Positions 34,865-43,667 of a stretch of DNA of 64,000 nt are shown here, in pieces. The position numbers and the translations under genes are program-made. Each line of letters begins with the position of its first letter. Position 1 is the stretch's first letter. The notes beneath the pieces were generated by a model. The model searched no databases. It worked only from the letters and a program-made list of their open reading frames with translations, and had not been told where the DNA came from. The DNA is from Antarctobacter aquimaris. Lineage in GTDB: Bacteria; Pseudomonadota; Alphaproteobacteria; Rhodobacterales; Rhodobacteraceae. The stretch spans positions 310,001-374,000 of the forward strand of contig NZ_FXYF01000004.1 in assembly GCF_900184945.1 (NCBI RefSeq). Direction: 5' to 3'.

Positions 34865-36373
34865 ATGTTCGAAAATCTCTCCGAACGCCTTGGCGGCGTG
34901 TTCGACCGGCTGACCAAGCAGGGCGCCCTGACCGAGGACGACGTCCGCACCGCCCTGCGCGAAGTGCGCGTCGCCCTGCTGGAGGCCGACGTGTCGCTGC
35001 CCGTGGCGCGGCAGTTCATCAAGGCCGTCGAGAAGAAGGCAACCGGGTCCGCGGTCACCAAGTCGATCACCCCCGGCCAGCAGGTCGTCAAGATCGTCCA
35101 TGACGAGCTGATCGCCGTGCTGGCGGGCGAAGGCGAACCCGGCAAACTGCGCATCGACAGCCCCCCCGCGCCGATCCTGATGGTCGGCCTTCAGGGCGGC
35201 GGCAAGACCACGACGACCGCCAAGCTGGCCAAGCGCCTGAAAGAGCGCGAGGGCAAGAAGGTGCTGATGGCCTCGCTGGACGTCAACCGCCCCGCCGCCA
35301 TGGAACAGCTGGCCATCCTGGGCAAGCAGATCGGCGTCGACACCCTGCCCATCGTCAAGGGCGAGGACCCGGTCGCCATCGCGAAGCGCACCAAGACGCA
35401 GGCGGGGCTGGGCGGCTACGACGTCTACATGCTGGACACCGCCGGCCGCCTGTCGATCGACGACGAATTGATGGCCCAGGTCGAGGCGGTGCGCGACGTC
35501 GCCAACCCGCGCGAGACGCTGCTGGTGGTCGACGGCCTGACCGGCCAGGACGCGGTGCACACCGCCGAGAATTTCGACAACCGCATCGGCATCACCGGCG
35601 TGGTGCTGACCCGGATGGACGGCGACGGCCGCGGCGGTGCCGCGCTGTCGATGCGCGCCGTCACCGGCAAGCCGATCAAGTTCGTCGGTCTTGGCGAAAA
35701 GATGGAGGCGCTCGAGACCTTCGAGCCCGAGCGCGTCGCCGGCCGCATCCTGGGCATGGGCGACATCGTCGCGCTGGTGGAAAAGGCGCAGGCCACGCTG
35801 GAAGCCGAACAGGCCGAGCGCATGATGAAGCGCTTTCAGAAGGGTCAGTTCAACATGAACGACCTCAAGATGCAGCTCGACCAGATGATCAAGATGGGCG
35901 GGATGGAAGGCATGATGTCGATGCTGCCTGGCATGGGCAAGATGGCCAAGCAGCTGGACGGCGCCGGCATCGACGACAAGATCCTGAAACAGCAGATCGC
36001 CCTCATCAATTCGATGACCAAGCTGGAGCGCGCCAACCCGCAGGTGCTTCAGGCCAGCCGGAAAAAGCGCATCGCGGCGGGTGCCGGAATGGAGGGCGCC
36101 GACCTCAACAAGCTGCTCAAGATGCAGCGCCAGATGTCCGACATGATGAAGAAGATGGGCAAGATGGGCAAGGGCGGCATGCTGAAACAGGCCATGCGCG
36201 GCATGTTCGGCGGCAAGGGCGGCCTGCCCCCGGAAATGGCCCAGGGCATGGACCCCAAGGCGCTGGAAGCCGCCGCCAAGCAGATGGGCAAGGGCCTGCC
36301 CGGCGGTCTGCCGGGCTTTGGCGGCGGCGCGGCCCTGCCCCCGGGCCTCTCCGGCCTCGGCAAGAAGAAATGA
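34865..36373 (+). CDS. ffh: Signal recognition particle protein
   Basis: 502 residues. The N domain is followed by the G domain with GLQGGGKTTTTAKLA (near residue 107), DTAGR (near 192), TRMDGDGRGGAAL and KPIKFVGLGE. The C-terminal M domain is very rich in Met and Lys/Gly (MKRFQKGQFNMNDLKMQLDQMIKMGG) and binds 4.5S RNA and signal sequences. It delivers nascent membrane proteins to FtsY. An AAGGAGG site lies 10 bases before ATG 34865. First gene of the translation cluster. Confidence 0.97.
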   Translation: MFENLSERLGGVFDRLTKQGALTEDDVRTALREVRVALLEADVSLPVARQFIKAVEKKATGSAVTKSITPGQQVVKIVHDELIAVLAGEGEPGKLRIDSPPAPILMVGLQGGGKTTTTAKLAKRLKEREGKKVLMASLDVNRPAAMEQLAILGKQIGVDTLPIVKGEDPVAIAKRTKTQAGLGGYDVYMLDTAGRLSIDDELMAQVEAVRDVANPRETLLVVDGLTGQDAVHTAENFDNRIGITGVVLTRMDGDGRGGAALSMRAVTGKPIKFVGLGEKMEALETFEPERVAGRILGMGDIVALVEKAQATLEAEQAERMMKRFQKGQFNMNDLKMQLDQMIKMGGMEGMMSMLPGMGKMAKQLDGAGIDDKILKQQIALINSMTKLERANPQVLQASRKKRIAAGAGMEGADLNKLLKMQRQMSDMMKKMGKMGKGGMLKQAMRGMFGGKGGLPPEMAQGMDPKALEAAAKQMGKGLPGGLPGFGGGAALPPGLSGLGKKK

Positions 36374-36403
36374 CCTGAGAGGAAAGGACCCCTGCGCGTC
36401 GTC

Positions 36404-36446
36404 CTGGCGGACTTACTCCCGCCAGAGGCCCTGTCCCCTGCGGGAC
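36404..36446 (+). other. Two hairpins between ffh and the GNAT genes
   Basis: CTGGCGG/CCGCCAG (36404-36410 with 36419-36425) and GTCCC/GGGAC (36433-36437 with 36442-36446). There is no T-run, so they may protect the ffh mRNA end or partly uncouple ffh from the downstream genes. Confidence 0.4.
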
Positions 36447-36466
36447 GCGCGGACACCGATAGATCC

Positions 36467-37000
36467 ATGCCCGCCCCCACCCTGCATACCCCGCGCCTGA
36501 CGCTGCGCGCCCACACGATGGGAGACCTCGAACAGCTCTGTGACCTGTTCGGGACCGATCGCGCGCGTTTCATGGGCGGACCTGTGTCGCGGATGCACGC
36601 TTGGCGCTGGATGGCATCCGAGGTGGCGATGTGGGACCTGATGGACCACGGCGCATGGGGCATCGAAACCCGTGACGGCACGTTTGTCGGCCAGGTCGGC
36701 CTGTACCAGCCGCCGCACTTCCCCGAACGGGAACTTGGCTGGACACTGCTGGAAAGCGCTGAAGGCAAGGGCTATGCGCAAGAAGCGGCCGTCGCCGTGC
36801 TGAACTGGGCCTGGGCGCAGGGCTGGGAAACACTCGTGTCCTACATCGACCCGGGCAACGTCCGTTCGATCGCGCTGGCCGAACGGCTGGGCGCCGCGCT
36901 TGACCCCGATGCGGCACTGCCCCAAGGCGAAACACCGGACGAAACGCACGTCTACCGGCACAGCCCGGACGCGGACGGCAACCCGGAGGCCTATGCATGA
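36467..37000 (+). CDS. GNAT acetyltransferase 1 of 5 (RimJ/RimL-like)
   Basis: 177 residues, Acetyltransf_3 type: LHTPRLTLRAHTMGDLEQLCDLF at the start, ERELGWTLLESAEGKGYAQEAAVAVLNWAWAQG around residue 85 (acetyl-CoA pyrophosphate loop EGKGYA) and VSYIDPGNVRSIALAERLGA (near 125). RimJ/RimL relatives acetylate N-termini of ribosomal proteins, which would fit the ribosomal surroundings, but small-molecule substrates are equally possible. The stop overlaps the next start (ATGA). Confidence 0.9.
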   Translation: MPAPTLHTPRLTLRAHTMGDLEQLCDLFGTDRARFMGGPVSRMHAWRWMASEVAMWDLMDHGAWGIETRDGTFVGQVGLYQPPHFPERELGWTLLESAEGKGYAQEAAVAVLNWAWAQGWETLVSYIDPGNVRSIALAERLGAALDPDAALPQGETPDETHVYRHSPDADGNPEAYA

Positions 37001-37524
37001 GCCTCACCAACGCCCCCCGCCTTGAAACCGACCACCTGATCCTGCGCGGCCCCGAGCCGCGGGACGCCGAACCGCTGATCGCCTTCCTGATGGACCAGGA
37101 GCGCGCCGCCGGCTTCGGCGCCTACGACAACCGTGGCGATGCCTGGCGCTGGTACGCGCTGAACATCGGCCACTGGCATATCCACGGCTACGGCTACTTC
37201 ACCATCGAGATGAAGGACAGCGGCCTGCCCGCCGGGCTCTGCGGCATCTGGAACCCCGAGGGCTGGCCCGAACCCGAGGTCGGCTGGCTGGTCTTCGAGG
37301 GGTTCGAGGGCAAGGGCATCGCCTTTGAGGCCGCCCTGCGCGCCCGCCGCTGGGCCTACGAGGACCTCGGTTTTGCCACGTTGACCTCCAACATCGTGCC
37401 CGGCAACACTCGCTCCGCGGCGCTTGCACAGCGCCTTGGTGCGTGGCGGGAACGGGTCTACGACAACCTGACGATGGGCACCGAAGAGCTCTGGCGCCAC
37501 CCCGGGCCGGAGGCGCCGACATGA
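36997..37524 (+). CDS. GNAT acetyltransferase 2 of 5
   Basis: 175 residues with LETDHLILRGPEPRDAEPLIAFL, PEVGWLVFEGFEGKGIAFEAALRARRWAYEDLG and LTSNIVPGNTRSAALAQRLGAW. It is the most divergent of the five at the CoA-loop position (GKGIAFEA, Ile for Tyr). Overlaps its neighbours by four bases on both sides. Confidence 0.9.
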   Translation: MSLTNAPRLETDHLILRGPEPRDAEPLIAFLMDQERAAGFGAYDNRGDAWRWYALNIGHWHIHGYGYFTIEMKDSGLPAGLCGIWNPEGWPEPEVGWLVFEGFEGKGIAFEAALRARRWAYEDLGFATLTSNIVPGNTRSAALAQRLGAWRERVYDNLTMGTEELWRHPGPEAPT

Positions 37525-38027
37525 TCCCCTCCATCACCTTGACGACCGACCGGCTGACCCTGCGCACCCCTCTGGAAGAGGATTTCGAGGTCATCGCCGC
37601 CTTCATGGCGTCGGACCGGGCGCGCTTTGTCGGCGGCCCGGTCACCGACGACTTCGGCCAGTGGCGCGGTTTCCTCTCGGGCCTGGGTCACTGGGCGCTG
37701 CGCGGCTACGGCTTCTTCATGGTCCTGCATGGCACGCAAAAGGTCGGACGCGTCGGCCTGGTCAACCATGTCATGTGGGACGAACCGGAGTTGGGCTGGC
37801 ACATCTTCGACGGCTGCGAAGGCCGGGGCTACGCCACCGAGGCCGCCGCCCGCGTGCGCGACTGGGCCGCTGCCGAACGCGGCCTTGGCCCGCTGATCTC
37901 CTACATCCACCCGGACAACACCGCCTCGCGCCGCGTCGCGGAACGGCTGGGCGCATGTTTCGAGCGGGACACCGTCCTGCTGGACCACCCGGCGCAGGTC
38001 TGGCGCCACCCCGAGGGCGCGAAATGA
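37521..38027 (+). CDS. GNAT acetyltransferase 3 of 5
   Basis: 168 residues: LTTDRLTLRTPLEEDFEVIAAFMASDRARFVGGPV, PELGWHIFDGCEGRGYATEAAARVRDWAAAERG, and LISYIHPDNTASRRVAERLGACFE. The GGPV motif near residue 40 is shared with copies 1, 4 and 5 (GGPV, GGPF, GGPL), pointing to a common ancestor. ATG 37521 overlaps the preceding stop. Confidence 0.9.
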   Translation: MIPSITLTTDRLTLRTPLEEDFEVIAAFMASDRARFVGGPVTDDFGQWRGFLSGLGHWALRGYGFFMVLHGTQKVGRVGLVNHVMWDEPELGWHIFDGCEGRGYATEAAARVRDWAAAERGLGPLISYIHPDNTASRRVAERLGACFERDTVLLDHPAQVWRHPEGAK

Positions 38028-38593
38028 CCGCCGCCTGCGAACGCCACATGCCCGGTCCCGCCGCCCGCGCCGCCGCGCGCCTGGGCGGCCGGATCCCGGT
38101 GCTCGACACCCGGCGGCTGCAACTGCGCGGCCCCCGGATCTACGACTTCGACGCTTTCGCCGCAATCATGGCCTCGGACCGCGCCCTGCACATGGGCGGG
38201 CCGTTCACACGCGGGCAGGCGTGGGACGAGTTCACCAACTACATCGCCTGCTGGCTGCTGCACGGCTTCGGTCTCTGGACCATCGACGCCAGCACCCAGC
38301 CCTCCGCGGGTTTTGCGCTGCTGGGCTTCGAATACGAAGACCCCGAGCCCGAACTGGGCATCTTCCTCACCGAAGTGGCCGAAGGCCAGGGCTACGCCGC
38401 AGAGGCGCTGACCGCCGTCCGCGCACATGCCTTCGGCGCGCTCGGGCTCGACAGCGTCGCCTCCTTTGTCGCGCCGGAGAACACCCGCTGCATCGCGTTG
38501 ATGCAGCACCTCGGTGCCTGCCGGGATGCCGCGGCAGAGCAGCGGCTCGGCGACGGCACGCTTGTCTTCCGCCATATCAAGGAGGCCGCCTGA
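38024..38593 (+). CDS. GNAT acetyltransferase 4 of 5
   Basis: 189 residues with a 20-residue N-terminal extension before LDTRRLQLRGPRIYDFDAFAAIMASDRALHMGGPF. The CoA loop is VAEGQGYAAEALTAVRAHAFGALG, with Q replacing K/R, and the C-terminal block is VASFVAPENTRCIALMQHLGA. Internal ATG 38048 is a possible alternative start. Overlaps both neighbours (ATGA upstream, TGATG downstream). Confidence 0.88.
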   Translation: MTAACERHMPGPAARAAARLGGRIPVLDTRRLQLRGPRIYDFDAFAAIMASDRALHMGGPFTRGQAWDEFTNYIACWLLHGFGLWTIDASTQPSAGFALLGFEYEDPEPELGIFLTEVAEGQGYAAEALTAVRAHAFGALGLDSVASFVAPENTRCIALMQHLGACRDAAAEQRLGDGTLVFRHIKEAA

Positions 38594-39195
38594 TGGGCCA
38601 TCGCGATATCCCCGTGCTCGAGACGAAACGGCTGGTGCTGCGCGGCCCCGTGCCGCAGGACTACCCCGACTTCAAGGCGACCTTCTCGTCCTACCGCTCG
38701 CGCTTCATGGGCGGGCCGCTGAACGCCTACGAGACCTGGATGCTCTACGCAGCCGAGATCGGGCACTGGGAGATCCGCGGCTTCGGCATGTGGATGGTCC
38801 ACCTGCGGGACACCGGCGAAACCGTCGGAATGGCCGGCGGCTGGTTCCCGGCGAAATGGCCCGAGCGCGAGATCGCCTGGATCATCTGGCCCGACAAGGC
38901 CGGTCACGGCTTTGCCCTGGAGGCCACCGAGCGCGTCCGCCGGCACCTCTACAAGTCGCTGAACTGGGAAACCGCGGTCAGCTACATCGACCCCAAGAAC
39001 CTCGATTCCATCCGGCTGGCCGAACGGCTGGGCTGCAAGAAAGACCCCGATGCCCCGTCGATCGACGGCTCGGACGCGGTCTATCGCCACCCGACGCTGG
39101 CCGACCTGCAAGGACAGCTGGGCCATGGCATCGACATGGAAATCGCGCACTACCAGAATCCGCTCTTCAAACCGAAAGGCTGGGCCATTGACTGA
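38593..39195 (+). CDS. GNAT acetyltransferase 5 of 5
   Basis: 200 residues: LETKRLVLRGPVPQDYPDFKATFSSYRSRFMGGPL, EREIAWIIWPDKAGHGFALEATERVRRHLYKSLNW and AVSYIDPKNLDSIRLAERLGCKKDP. The CoA loop is AGHGFALEA. A C-terminal extension of about 30 residues (LADLQGQLGHGIDMEIAHYQNPLFKPKGW) is not in the others. Its end overlaps the chorismate mutase start by eight bases. Confidence 0.9.
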   Translation: MGHRDIPVLETKRLVLRGPVPQDYPDFKATFSSYRSRFMGGPLNAYETWMLYAAEIGHWEIRGFGMWMVHLRDTGETVGMAGGWFPAKWPEREIAWIIWPDKAGHGFALEATERVRRHLYKSLNWETAVSYIDPKNLDSIRLAERLGCKKDPDAPSIDGSDAVYRHPTLADLQGQLGHGIDMEIAHYQNPLFKPKGWAID

Positions 39196-39484
39196 CGCCG
39201 CCACCCGCGCCGCCACGCTCCTCAGGGAACACCGCGAGTCGATCGACCGGCTCGACGCGATCCTCGTCTTCACGCTGGCCGAGCGGTTCAAGCACACCCA
39301 GGCCGTGGGCGTCCTCAAGGCGCAGCACGACCTTCCCCCATCCGACCCCGCGCGCGAGGAACAGCAGATCGCGCGGCTCCAGGATCTGGCGCTCCAGGCC
39401 GACCTCGACCCGGAATTCGCCAAGAAATTCCTGAATTTCGTGATTCAGGAAGTCATCCAGCACCACAAGCAACACCAATCCTGA
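39188..39484 (+). CDS. Chorismate mutase (AroQ type)
   Basis: 98 residues, all helical: [87 protein letters not shown]. The positions of the active-site Arg, Lys and the C-terminal Ile-Gln-Glu fit AroQ enzymes that turn chorismate into prephenate. The start is TTG 39188, inside the end of the preceding gene; it gives the family N-terminus TDAATRA, and no ATG is available. Its place between GNATs and rpsP is conserved in roseobacters from memory. Confidence 0.88.
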   Translation: MTDAATRAATLLREHRESIDRLDAILVFTLAERFKHTQAVGVLKAQHDLPPSDPAREEQQIARLQDLALQADLDPEFAKKFLNFVIQEVIQHHKQHQS

Positions 39485-39527
39485 CGGACCGTCCGTCAGA
39501 TACGCCATTCAAAAAAGGAGACACCAA

Positions 39528-39884
39528 ATGGCAGTCAAAGTTCGCCTCGCCCGTGGCGGTTCGAAAAAGCGCCCCTTCTACCGCATCGTCGTTGCCGACT
39601 CGCGCATGCCGCGCGACGGCCGCTTCATCGAGAAGGTCGGCACCTACAACCCGCTTCTGGCCAAGGACAGCGAAGACCGCGTCAAGATGGACGTGGAGCG
39701 CATCCAGTACTGGCTGGGCCAGGGCGCGCAGGTCACCGACCGCGTGTCGCGCTTTCTCGAAGCGGCTGGTGTGATCGAGAAGAAGGACCGCGCCAACCCC
39801 AAGAAGGGCACCCCGGGCAAGAAGGCCCAGGAACGCGCCAAGGCCCGTGCCGACAAGGCCGCCGAAGCGGCTGACGCCGAATAA
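39528..39884 (+). CDS. rpsP: 30S ribosomal protein S16
   Basis: 118 residues: [43 protein letters not shown] is the S16 signature. A Lys/Ala-rich tail of about 35 residues ([27 protein letters not shown]) extends the core, as in other alphaproteobacteria. AAAAAAGGAG precedes the ATG, a very strong site. Confidence 0.98.
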   Translation: MAVKVRLARGGSKKRPFYRIVVADSRMPRDGRFIEKVGTYNPLLAKDSEDRVKMDVERIQYWLGQGAQVTDRVSRFLEAAGVIEKKDRANPKKGTPGKKAQERAKARADKAAEAADAE

Positions 39885-39962
39885 GGCGCCCAAAGGGACG
39901 GTGGGCGGGGCGAGGCGGCGGCACGCCGCGAGCGTCCGCCCGCCGTTCCGCGCCTCCCGCCC

Positions 39963-40106
39963 ATGTTCAGGCTGATCCGCACGAGCGTCCTTCTTGTCAT
40001 CGCCTTCACCGCGGGCTTTCTCTATTCCGAACTGACGTGGCATGATCGCTGCAAAGACATGGGAGGCGAAGCGCGTGGTGGCGTCTGTTTCGACATATCG
40101 CAATGA
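39963..40106 (+). CDS. 47-residue single-helix protein between rpsP and rimM
   Basis: ATG 39963 to TGA 40106. The N-terminus ([24 protein letters not shown]) is a membrane helix, and the rest ([19 protein letters not shown]) has two cysteines 14 apart with a CKDMGGE motif. The stop overlaps the rimM start as ATGA, the strongest sign that it is translated. I recall similar mini-proteins at this spot in other Rhodobacteraceae. Function unknown. Confidence 0.72.
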   Translation: MFRLIRTSVLLVIAFTAGFLYSELTWHDRCKDMGGEARGGVCFDISQ

Positions 40107-40609
40107 CTGACAAGGTCTGCGTCGGCGCCATCGCGGGCGCCTTTGGCGTCCAGGGCGAAGTGCGGCTCAAGAGTTTCACCGCCGATCCCTTGGCCGTGCA
40201 GGACTACGGCCCGCTCACGACCGAGGACGGCAGCCGCAGTTTCGAGGTCGAGATCACCCGCGACATCAACAACGGCTTTTCCGCCTGGCTGACCGGCGTC
40301 GACACCAAGGAGCAGGCCGACGCGCTCAAGGGCACGCGCCTGTTCGCCCCGCGCGACCGCCTGCCCAACCTGCCCGATGACGAATACTATCACGCCGACC
40401 TGATCGGCCTCCAGGTCTTTGACACAGGCGGCGCGCCGCTGGGCGCCGTGAAGGCGGTGATGAACCATGGCGCCTCCGACCTGCTGGAACTGCAGGTGCC
40501 GGGAAAGTCGCGCACCGTGCTTCTGCCTTTCACCCTGGCCGCCGTGCCCACCGTCGACCTGGCCTCAGGCCGGATCGTCGCCGATCCCCCCGAGGGACTT
40601 TTCGACTGA
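40103..40609 (+). CDS. rimM: Ribosome maturation factor RimM
   Basis: 168 residues. The N-terminal RimM barrel ([25 protein letters not shown]) and the C-terminal PRC barrel ([36 protein letters not shown]... [28 protein letters not shown]) are both complete. It binds S19 and the 30S head during 16S rRNA processing. Start overlaps the 47-residue gene. Confidence 0.97.
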   Translation: MTDKVCVGAIAGAFGVQGEVRLKSFTADPLAVQDYGPLTTEDGSRSFEVEITRDINNGFSAWLTGVDTKEQADALKGTRLFAPRDRLPNLPDDEYYHADLIGLQVFDTGGAPLGAVKAVMNHGASDLLELQVPGKSRTVLLPFTLAAVPTVDLASGRIVADPPEGLFD

Positions 40610-40844
40610 CTCCGCGCGCACCGGGTCCCTGCCCCGAATCCGCCCACGATTCGCCGCGGTGACAGGCCCCTTGGCACCCGCAGGTGTTGGTATTGCCACG
40701 CATGGCGCAACAGCCACGCCAAGCGCCCCTTTCAGTTACCCGACCGGAAACGACACGGCCGGAAACAGGGCCCACGGCACCACGTTTTGGCCATGATTTT
40801 CGTCCAATTTTAGCCGCATTCGGCACAGTTTCGAGGGCACTGAC

Positions 40845-41936
40845 TTGGACGCACTGGCTTTCCGCTTCATTCTCGCCGGCCTCGCCGTTGGCCCGGCGGC
40901 CGTCGCGACGGTCCTGCCGGCGTCGGGGGTCCTCGTGCCGCTGGGCTTGGTGGTGGGCGGGGCCGGCAGCGCCTGGGCCCTGTTCGTCAGCCTGCGCGAC
41001 GGCAAGCAGCACCCGCGCCGCCGTGGCCCCGCGTTGCTGACACCGGCGACGCTGCGCCGCCGTCCCCGCGACCTGCCCCCGATCGGAGACCAGCGCCGCG
41101 CCTTGGCCGAGACGCTGGTCGCCGCCGTCGACCTGCGGACCGAGCCGGACGCCCCGCCGACCCGAGCCACCGCCGTCGCGCGCATCCTCGCACGCGTGCT
41201 GGACAGCTGGCAGATGGCCGACACGGCCGACCTGCCACGCGACCTGACGATCACCCTGACCCTGCTGGAACGCCTGCTGACCGCCGACCCGGGCGAGGCG
41301 GGCCGCATTGCGCAGATGTTCCGCCGTCCGGACCTGGTGCTGGCCTTGCGCGACGAGATCGACGAGGTGGCGCAGGTCCGCGCCGCCTATGACCGCGCCT
41401 TTGCCGCCTTCCAGGCCACGCGCGTCGTGCAGGCCGCCGACCCGGCCCCGCGCGACCTCGTCGAGGCATTCCTGAGCATGGGCGTCCCCGACATCGACCT
41501 GTGGCACCGCATCGTGACCGAGCACGATCCCGACAGCCCCGCGCTGCGCCGCGCCGCACTCTGGTGCGTCCTGCAACCGCAGTGCGACCGGGCAACCGTG
41601 GCCGCCTACCTGGCGCGCGTCACACATGAGGGGCAATTGACTCGCGCCGCGCGACGGGGCGACCGCGCCTATCTGGATCGCGTCGCCCGGGTGATCCGCA
41701 ACTACAACGCCGGGGCCTACACCCGGCAGGAACTGGCATTTGTCCCCGCCGCCGGTGCCGCGCAGAGCCAGGCCGAGGAACTCGACGCGCTGGCCGATCT
41801 GACCCGCACCCCGCGCCTGCCGGACCCGCATTGCGCCGTGATCGCGCTGGACGGGCGCAAGCCGCGGCCGCGCCCGGCCTGGGACCTCGCCAACGGTCGG
41901 CTCGTCCGCCCACCGATGCGCGCCGATTATCTCTGA
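40845..41936 (+). CDS. Unrecognised 363-residue protein between rimM and trmD
   Basis: The start is TTG 40845, eight bases after GAGGG; no ATG is available near the N-terminus. Two hydrophobic stretches (FILAGLAVGPAAVATVL and GVLVPLGLVVGGAGSAWALFV, residues 7-45) anchor a long, mostly helical, Arg-rich cytosolic part with repeated leucine-rich helices (LAETLVAAVDL, ITLTLLERLLTADPGEAGRIAQMFRRPDLVLALRDEIDEV, LVEAFLSMGVPDIDLWHRIVTEHDP). An armadillo/HEAT-like solenoid is possible. I do not recognise a family. Its place in the ribosome-maturation cluster is its only functional clue. A CGAATC/GATTCG hairpin lies in the gap before it. Confidence 0.78.
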   Translation: MDALAFRFILAGLAVGPAAVATVLPASGVLVPLGLVVGGAGSAWALFVSLRDGKQHPRRRGPALLTPATLRRRPRDLPPIGDQRRALAETLVAAVDLRTEPDAPPTRATAVARILARVLDSWQMADTADLPRDLTITLTLLERLLTADPGEAGRIAQMFRRPDLVLALRDEIDEVAQVRAAYDRAFAAFQATRVVQAADPAPRDLVEAFLSMGVPDIDLWHRIVTEHDPDSPALRRAALWCVLQPQCDRATVAAYLARVTHEGQLTRAARRGDRAYLDRVARVIRNYNAGAYTRQELAFVPAAGAAQSQAEELDALADLTRTPRLPDPHCAVIALDGRKPRPRPAWDLANGRLVRPPMRADYL

Positions 41937-42002
41937 GCGGTCCCGCCTTGCCCCGTGGCCCCGCCCCGCGCTAACAGGGCCCGGCCACAGCAGGACAGAC
42001 CC

Positions 42003-42818
42003 ATGTCAGACGAACCGCCCCCCACCCGGTCACACGGGCGCAAATCCATCCGCCCCTCACTGGTCCCGCGTGACCTGATGGCGCCGGGCGAGGCGCTGGC
42101 ACGGGCCTGGCGGGCGCAGGTCATCACCCTCTTTCCCGAGGCCTTTCCCGGCACGCTGGGCCTGTCGCTGACCGGCAAGGCGTTGCAGGACGGCCTGTGG
42201 CAGCTGGAGAGCATCCCCCTGCGCAAGTTCGGCGAGGGCAAGCATCGCAACGTCGACGACACACCCGCAGGTGGCGGCGCCGGCATGGTGCTGCGCGCGG
42301 ATGTGATGGGCGCGGCGATCGACCACGCCCGCCGCCTGCAACACACCGCCGCGCCGCTGATCTACCTGTCGCCGCGCGGCCGTCCGCTGACACAGGGCAT
42401 GGCGCGTGACCTCGCCACCCGCCCCGGCGTCACGCTGATCTGCGGTCGGTTCGAGGGGCTGGACCAAAGGGTGATCGACCATCACGGCATCGCCGAAGTC
42501 TCGATCGGCGATTACGTCCTGTCGGGCGGCGAGATCGCCGCGCAGGTGCTGCTGGACAGCGTCGTGCGCCTGTTGCCCGGGGTGCTGGGCAATGCCGTCT
42601 CGACCGAGGAGGAAAGCTTTTCCGAAGGCTTGCTGGAACACCCGCAATACACCCGACCCGCCGAGTGGCAGGGCCGGCCGATCCCCGAGGTGCTGCTGTC
42701 CGGCAACCACGGCGCCATCGCCAAGTGGCGCCGCGCGCAGGCCGAGGCGCTGACCCGCGACCGCCGCCCGGACCTCTGGGCAGCGCACGAGGCGCGCAAG
42801 CACGACACGCCGTCATGA
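42003..42818 (+). CDS. trmD: tRNA (guanosine(37)-N1)-methyltransferase
   Basis: 271 residues. After an unusual 48-residue N-terminal extension the SPOUT domain begins [24 protein letters not shown]. The trefoil-knot region has [62 protein letters not shown] and [17 protein letters not shown]. It methylates G37 and so prevents +1 frameshifts. ATG 42003 has CAGGA; an internal ATG at 42078 (MAPGEAL) would give a more typical length. Confidence 0.96.
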   Translation: MSDEPPPTRSHGRKSIRPSLVPRDLMAPGEALARAWRAQVITLFPEAFPGTLGLSLTGKALQDGLWQLESIPLRKFGEGKHRNVDDTPAGGGAGMVLRADVMGAAIDHARRLQHTAAPLIYLSPRGRPLTQGMARDLATRPGVTLICGRFEGLDQRVIDHHGIAEVSIGDYVLSGGEIAAQVLLDSVVRLLPGVLGNAVSTEEESFSEGLLEHPQYTRPAEWQGRPIPEVLLSGNHGAIAKWRRAQAEALTRDRRPDLWAAHEARKHDTPS

Positions 42819-43267
42819 TCACCCTGCGTCGTGCCACGGCGGAGGACCTGCCTGCCCTCGTCGCCCTGCTGGCCGACGATCCGCTGGGGGCCGCGCGCGA
42901 AGACGCCTCGCTGCCGCTGGCGGACTGTTACACGCAGGCCTTTGACGCCATCGATGCGGACCCCAACCAGCTGCTTGTCGTGGCCACGCGCGATGGCACG
43001 GTGATTGGCTGTCTACAGCTGAGCTTTCTGCCCGGGCTGTCGCGCCGGGGCGCCTGGCGCGGGCAGATCGAATCCGTGCGTGTCGCGCCCAGCGCCCGTG
43101 GCCTCGGGCTGGGCCGCCAGATGATCGACTGGGCGATCGAGACGTGCCGGACGCGGGGCTGCACCCTCGTGCAGCTGACCTCGGACACATCGCGGCCCGA
43201 CGCGCACCGGTTCTACGAAAGCCTGGGCTTTGTCCCCAGTCACACCGGCTTCAAGCTGCCGCTCTGA
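42815..43267 (+). CDS. GNAT acetyltransferase
   Basis: 150 residues, Acetyltransf_1 type, unlike the five RimJ/L-like genes upstream: [55 protein letters not shown] with the RGLGLG CoA loop, and [21 protein letters not shown]. The substrate is unknown. Overlaps the trmD stop (ATGA). Confidence 0.9.
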   Translation: MITLRRATAEDLPALVALLADDPLGAAREDASLPLADCYTQAFDAIDADPNQLLVVATRDGTVIGCLQLSFLPGLSRRGAWRGQIESVRVAPSARGLGLGRQMIDWAIETCRTRGCTLVQLTSDTSRPDAHRFYESLGFVPSHTGFKLPL

Positions 43268-43324
43268 ACTTTACAGCCCAGTTGGCGCGTGCAACCCTTT
43301 GCCCGACCCCGGACCGGAGCCGCC

Positions 43325-43663
43325 ATGCAGATCCTGACGCCCCTCGCCCTTGCCCTGACCTTTGCCAGTCCGGCCCTTGCCTGGGAGCACACCGTGGAAT
43401 GGCGCTTCAACGGGGCCGAAATAAAGTCGTTCAAGGCGACCGACCCGGAGTACGACGAGGACCCCGCGCTGCTGGAAGTCACCCTGAGCGATCCGCATTC
43501 CGGCGACACGGTGGTAACGATCGAGGCCGACAACGACATCGCCCCCTGTGCCGAGCTGCTGGGCTACGCCCAGGGCAACCCGTTCGAAACCGTCGTCCTG
43601 ACCGCCAACCTGAACGCCCAGACGCTGAACGGCGTCACGCTGGCGCAGTGTTCGACCCGCTGA
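43325..43663 (+). CDS. Small exported protein, unrecognised
   Basis: 112 residues with a clean signal peptide ([19 protein letters not shown]). The mature part has two cysteines (APCAEL, AQCSTR) and a beta-rich pattern ([46 protein letters not shown]). CGGAG precedes ATG 43325; a GTG 12 codons upstream would weaken the signal peptide. No family recognised. Four bases separate it from the next gene. Confidence 0.75.
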   Translation: MQILTPLALALTFASPALAWEHTVEWRFNGAEIKSFKATDPEYDEDPALLEVTLSDPHSGDTVVTIEADNDIAPCAELLGYAQGNPFETVVLTANLNAQTLNGVTLAQCSTR

Positions 43664-43667
43664 GACC

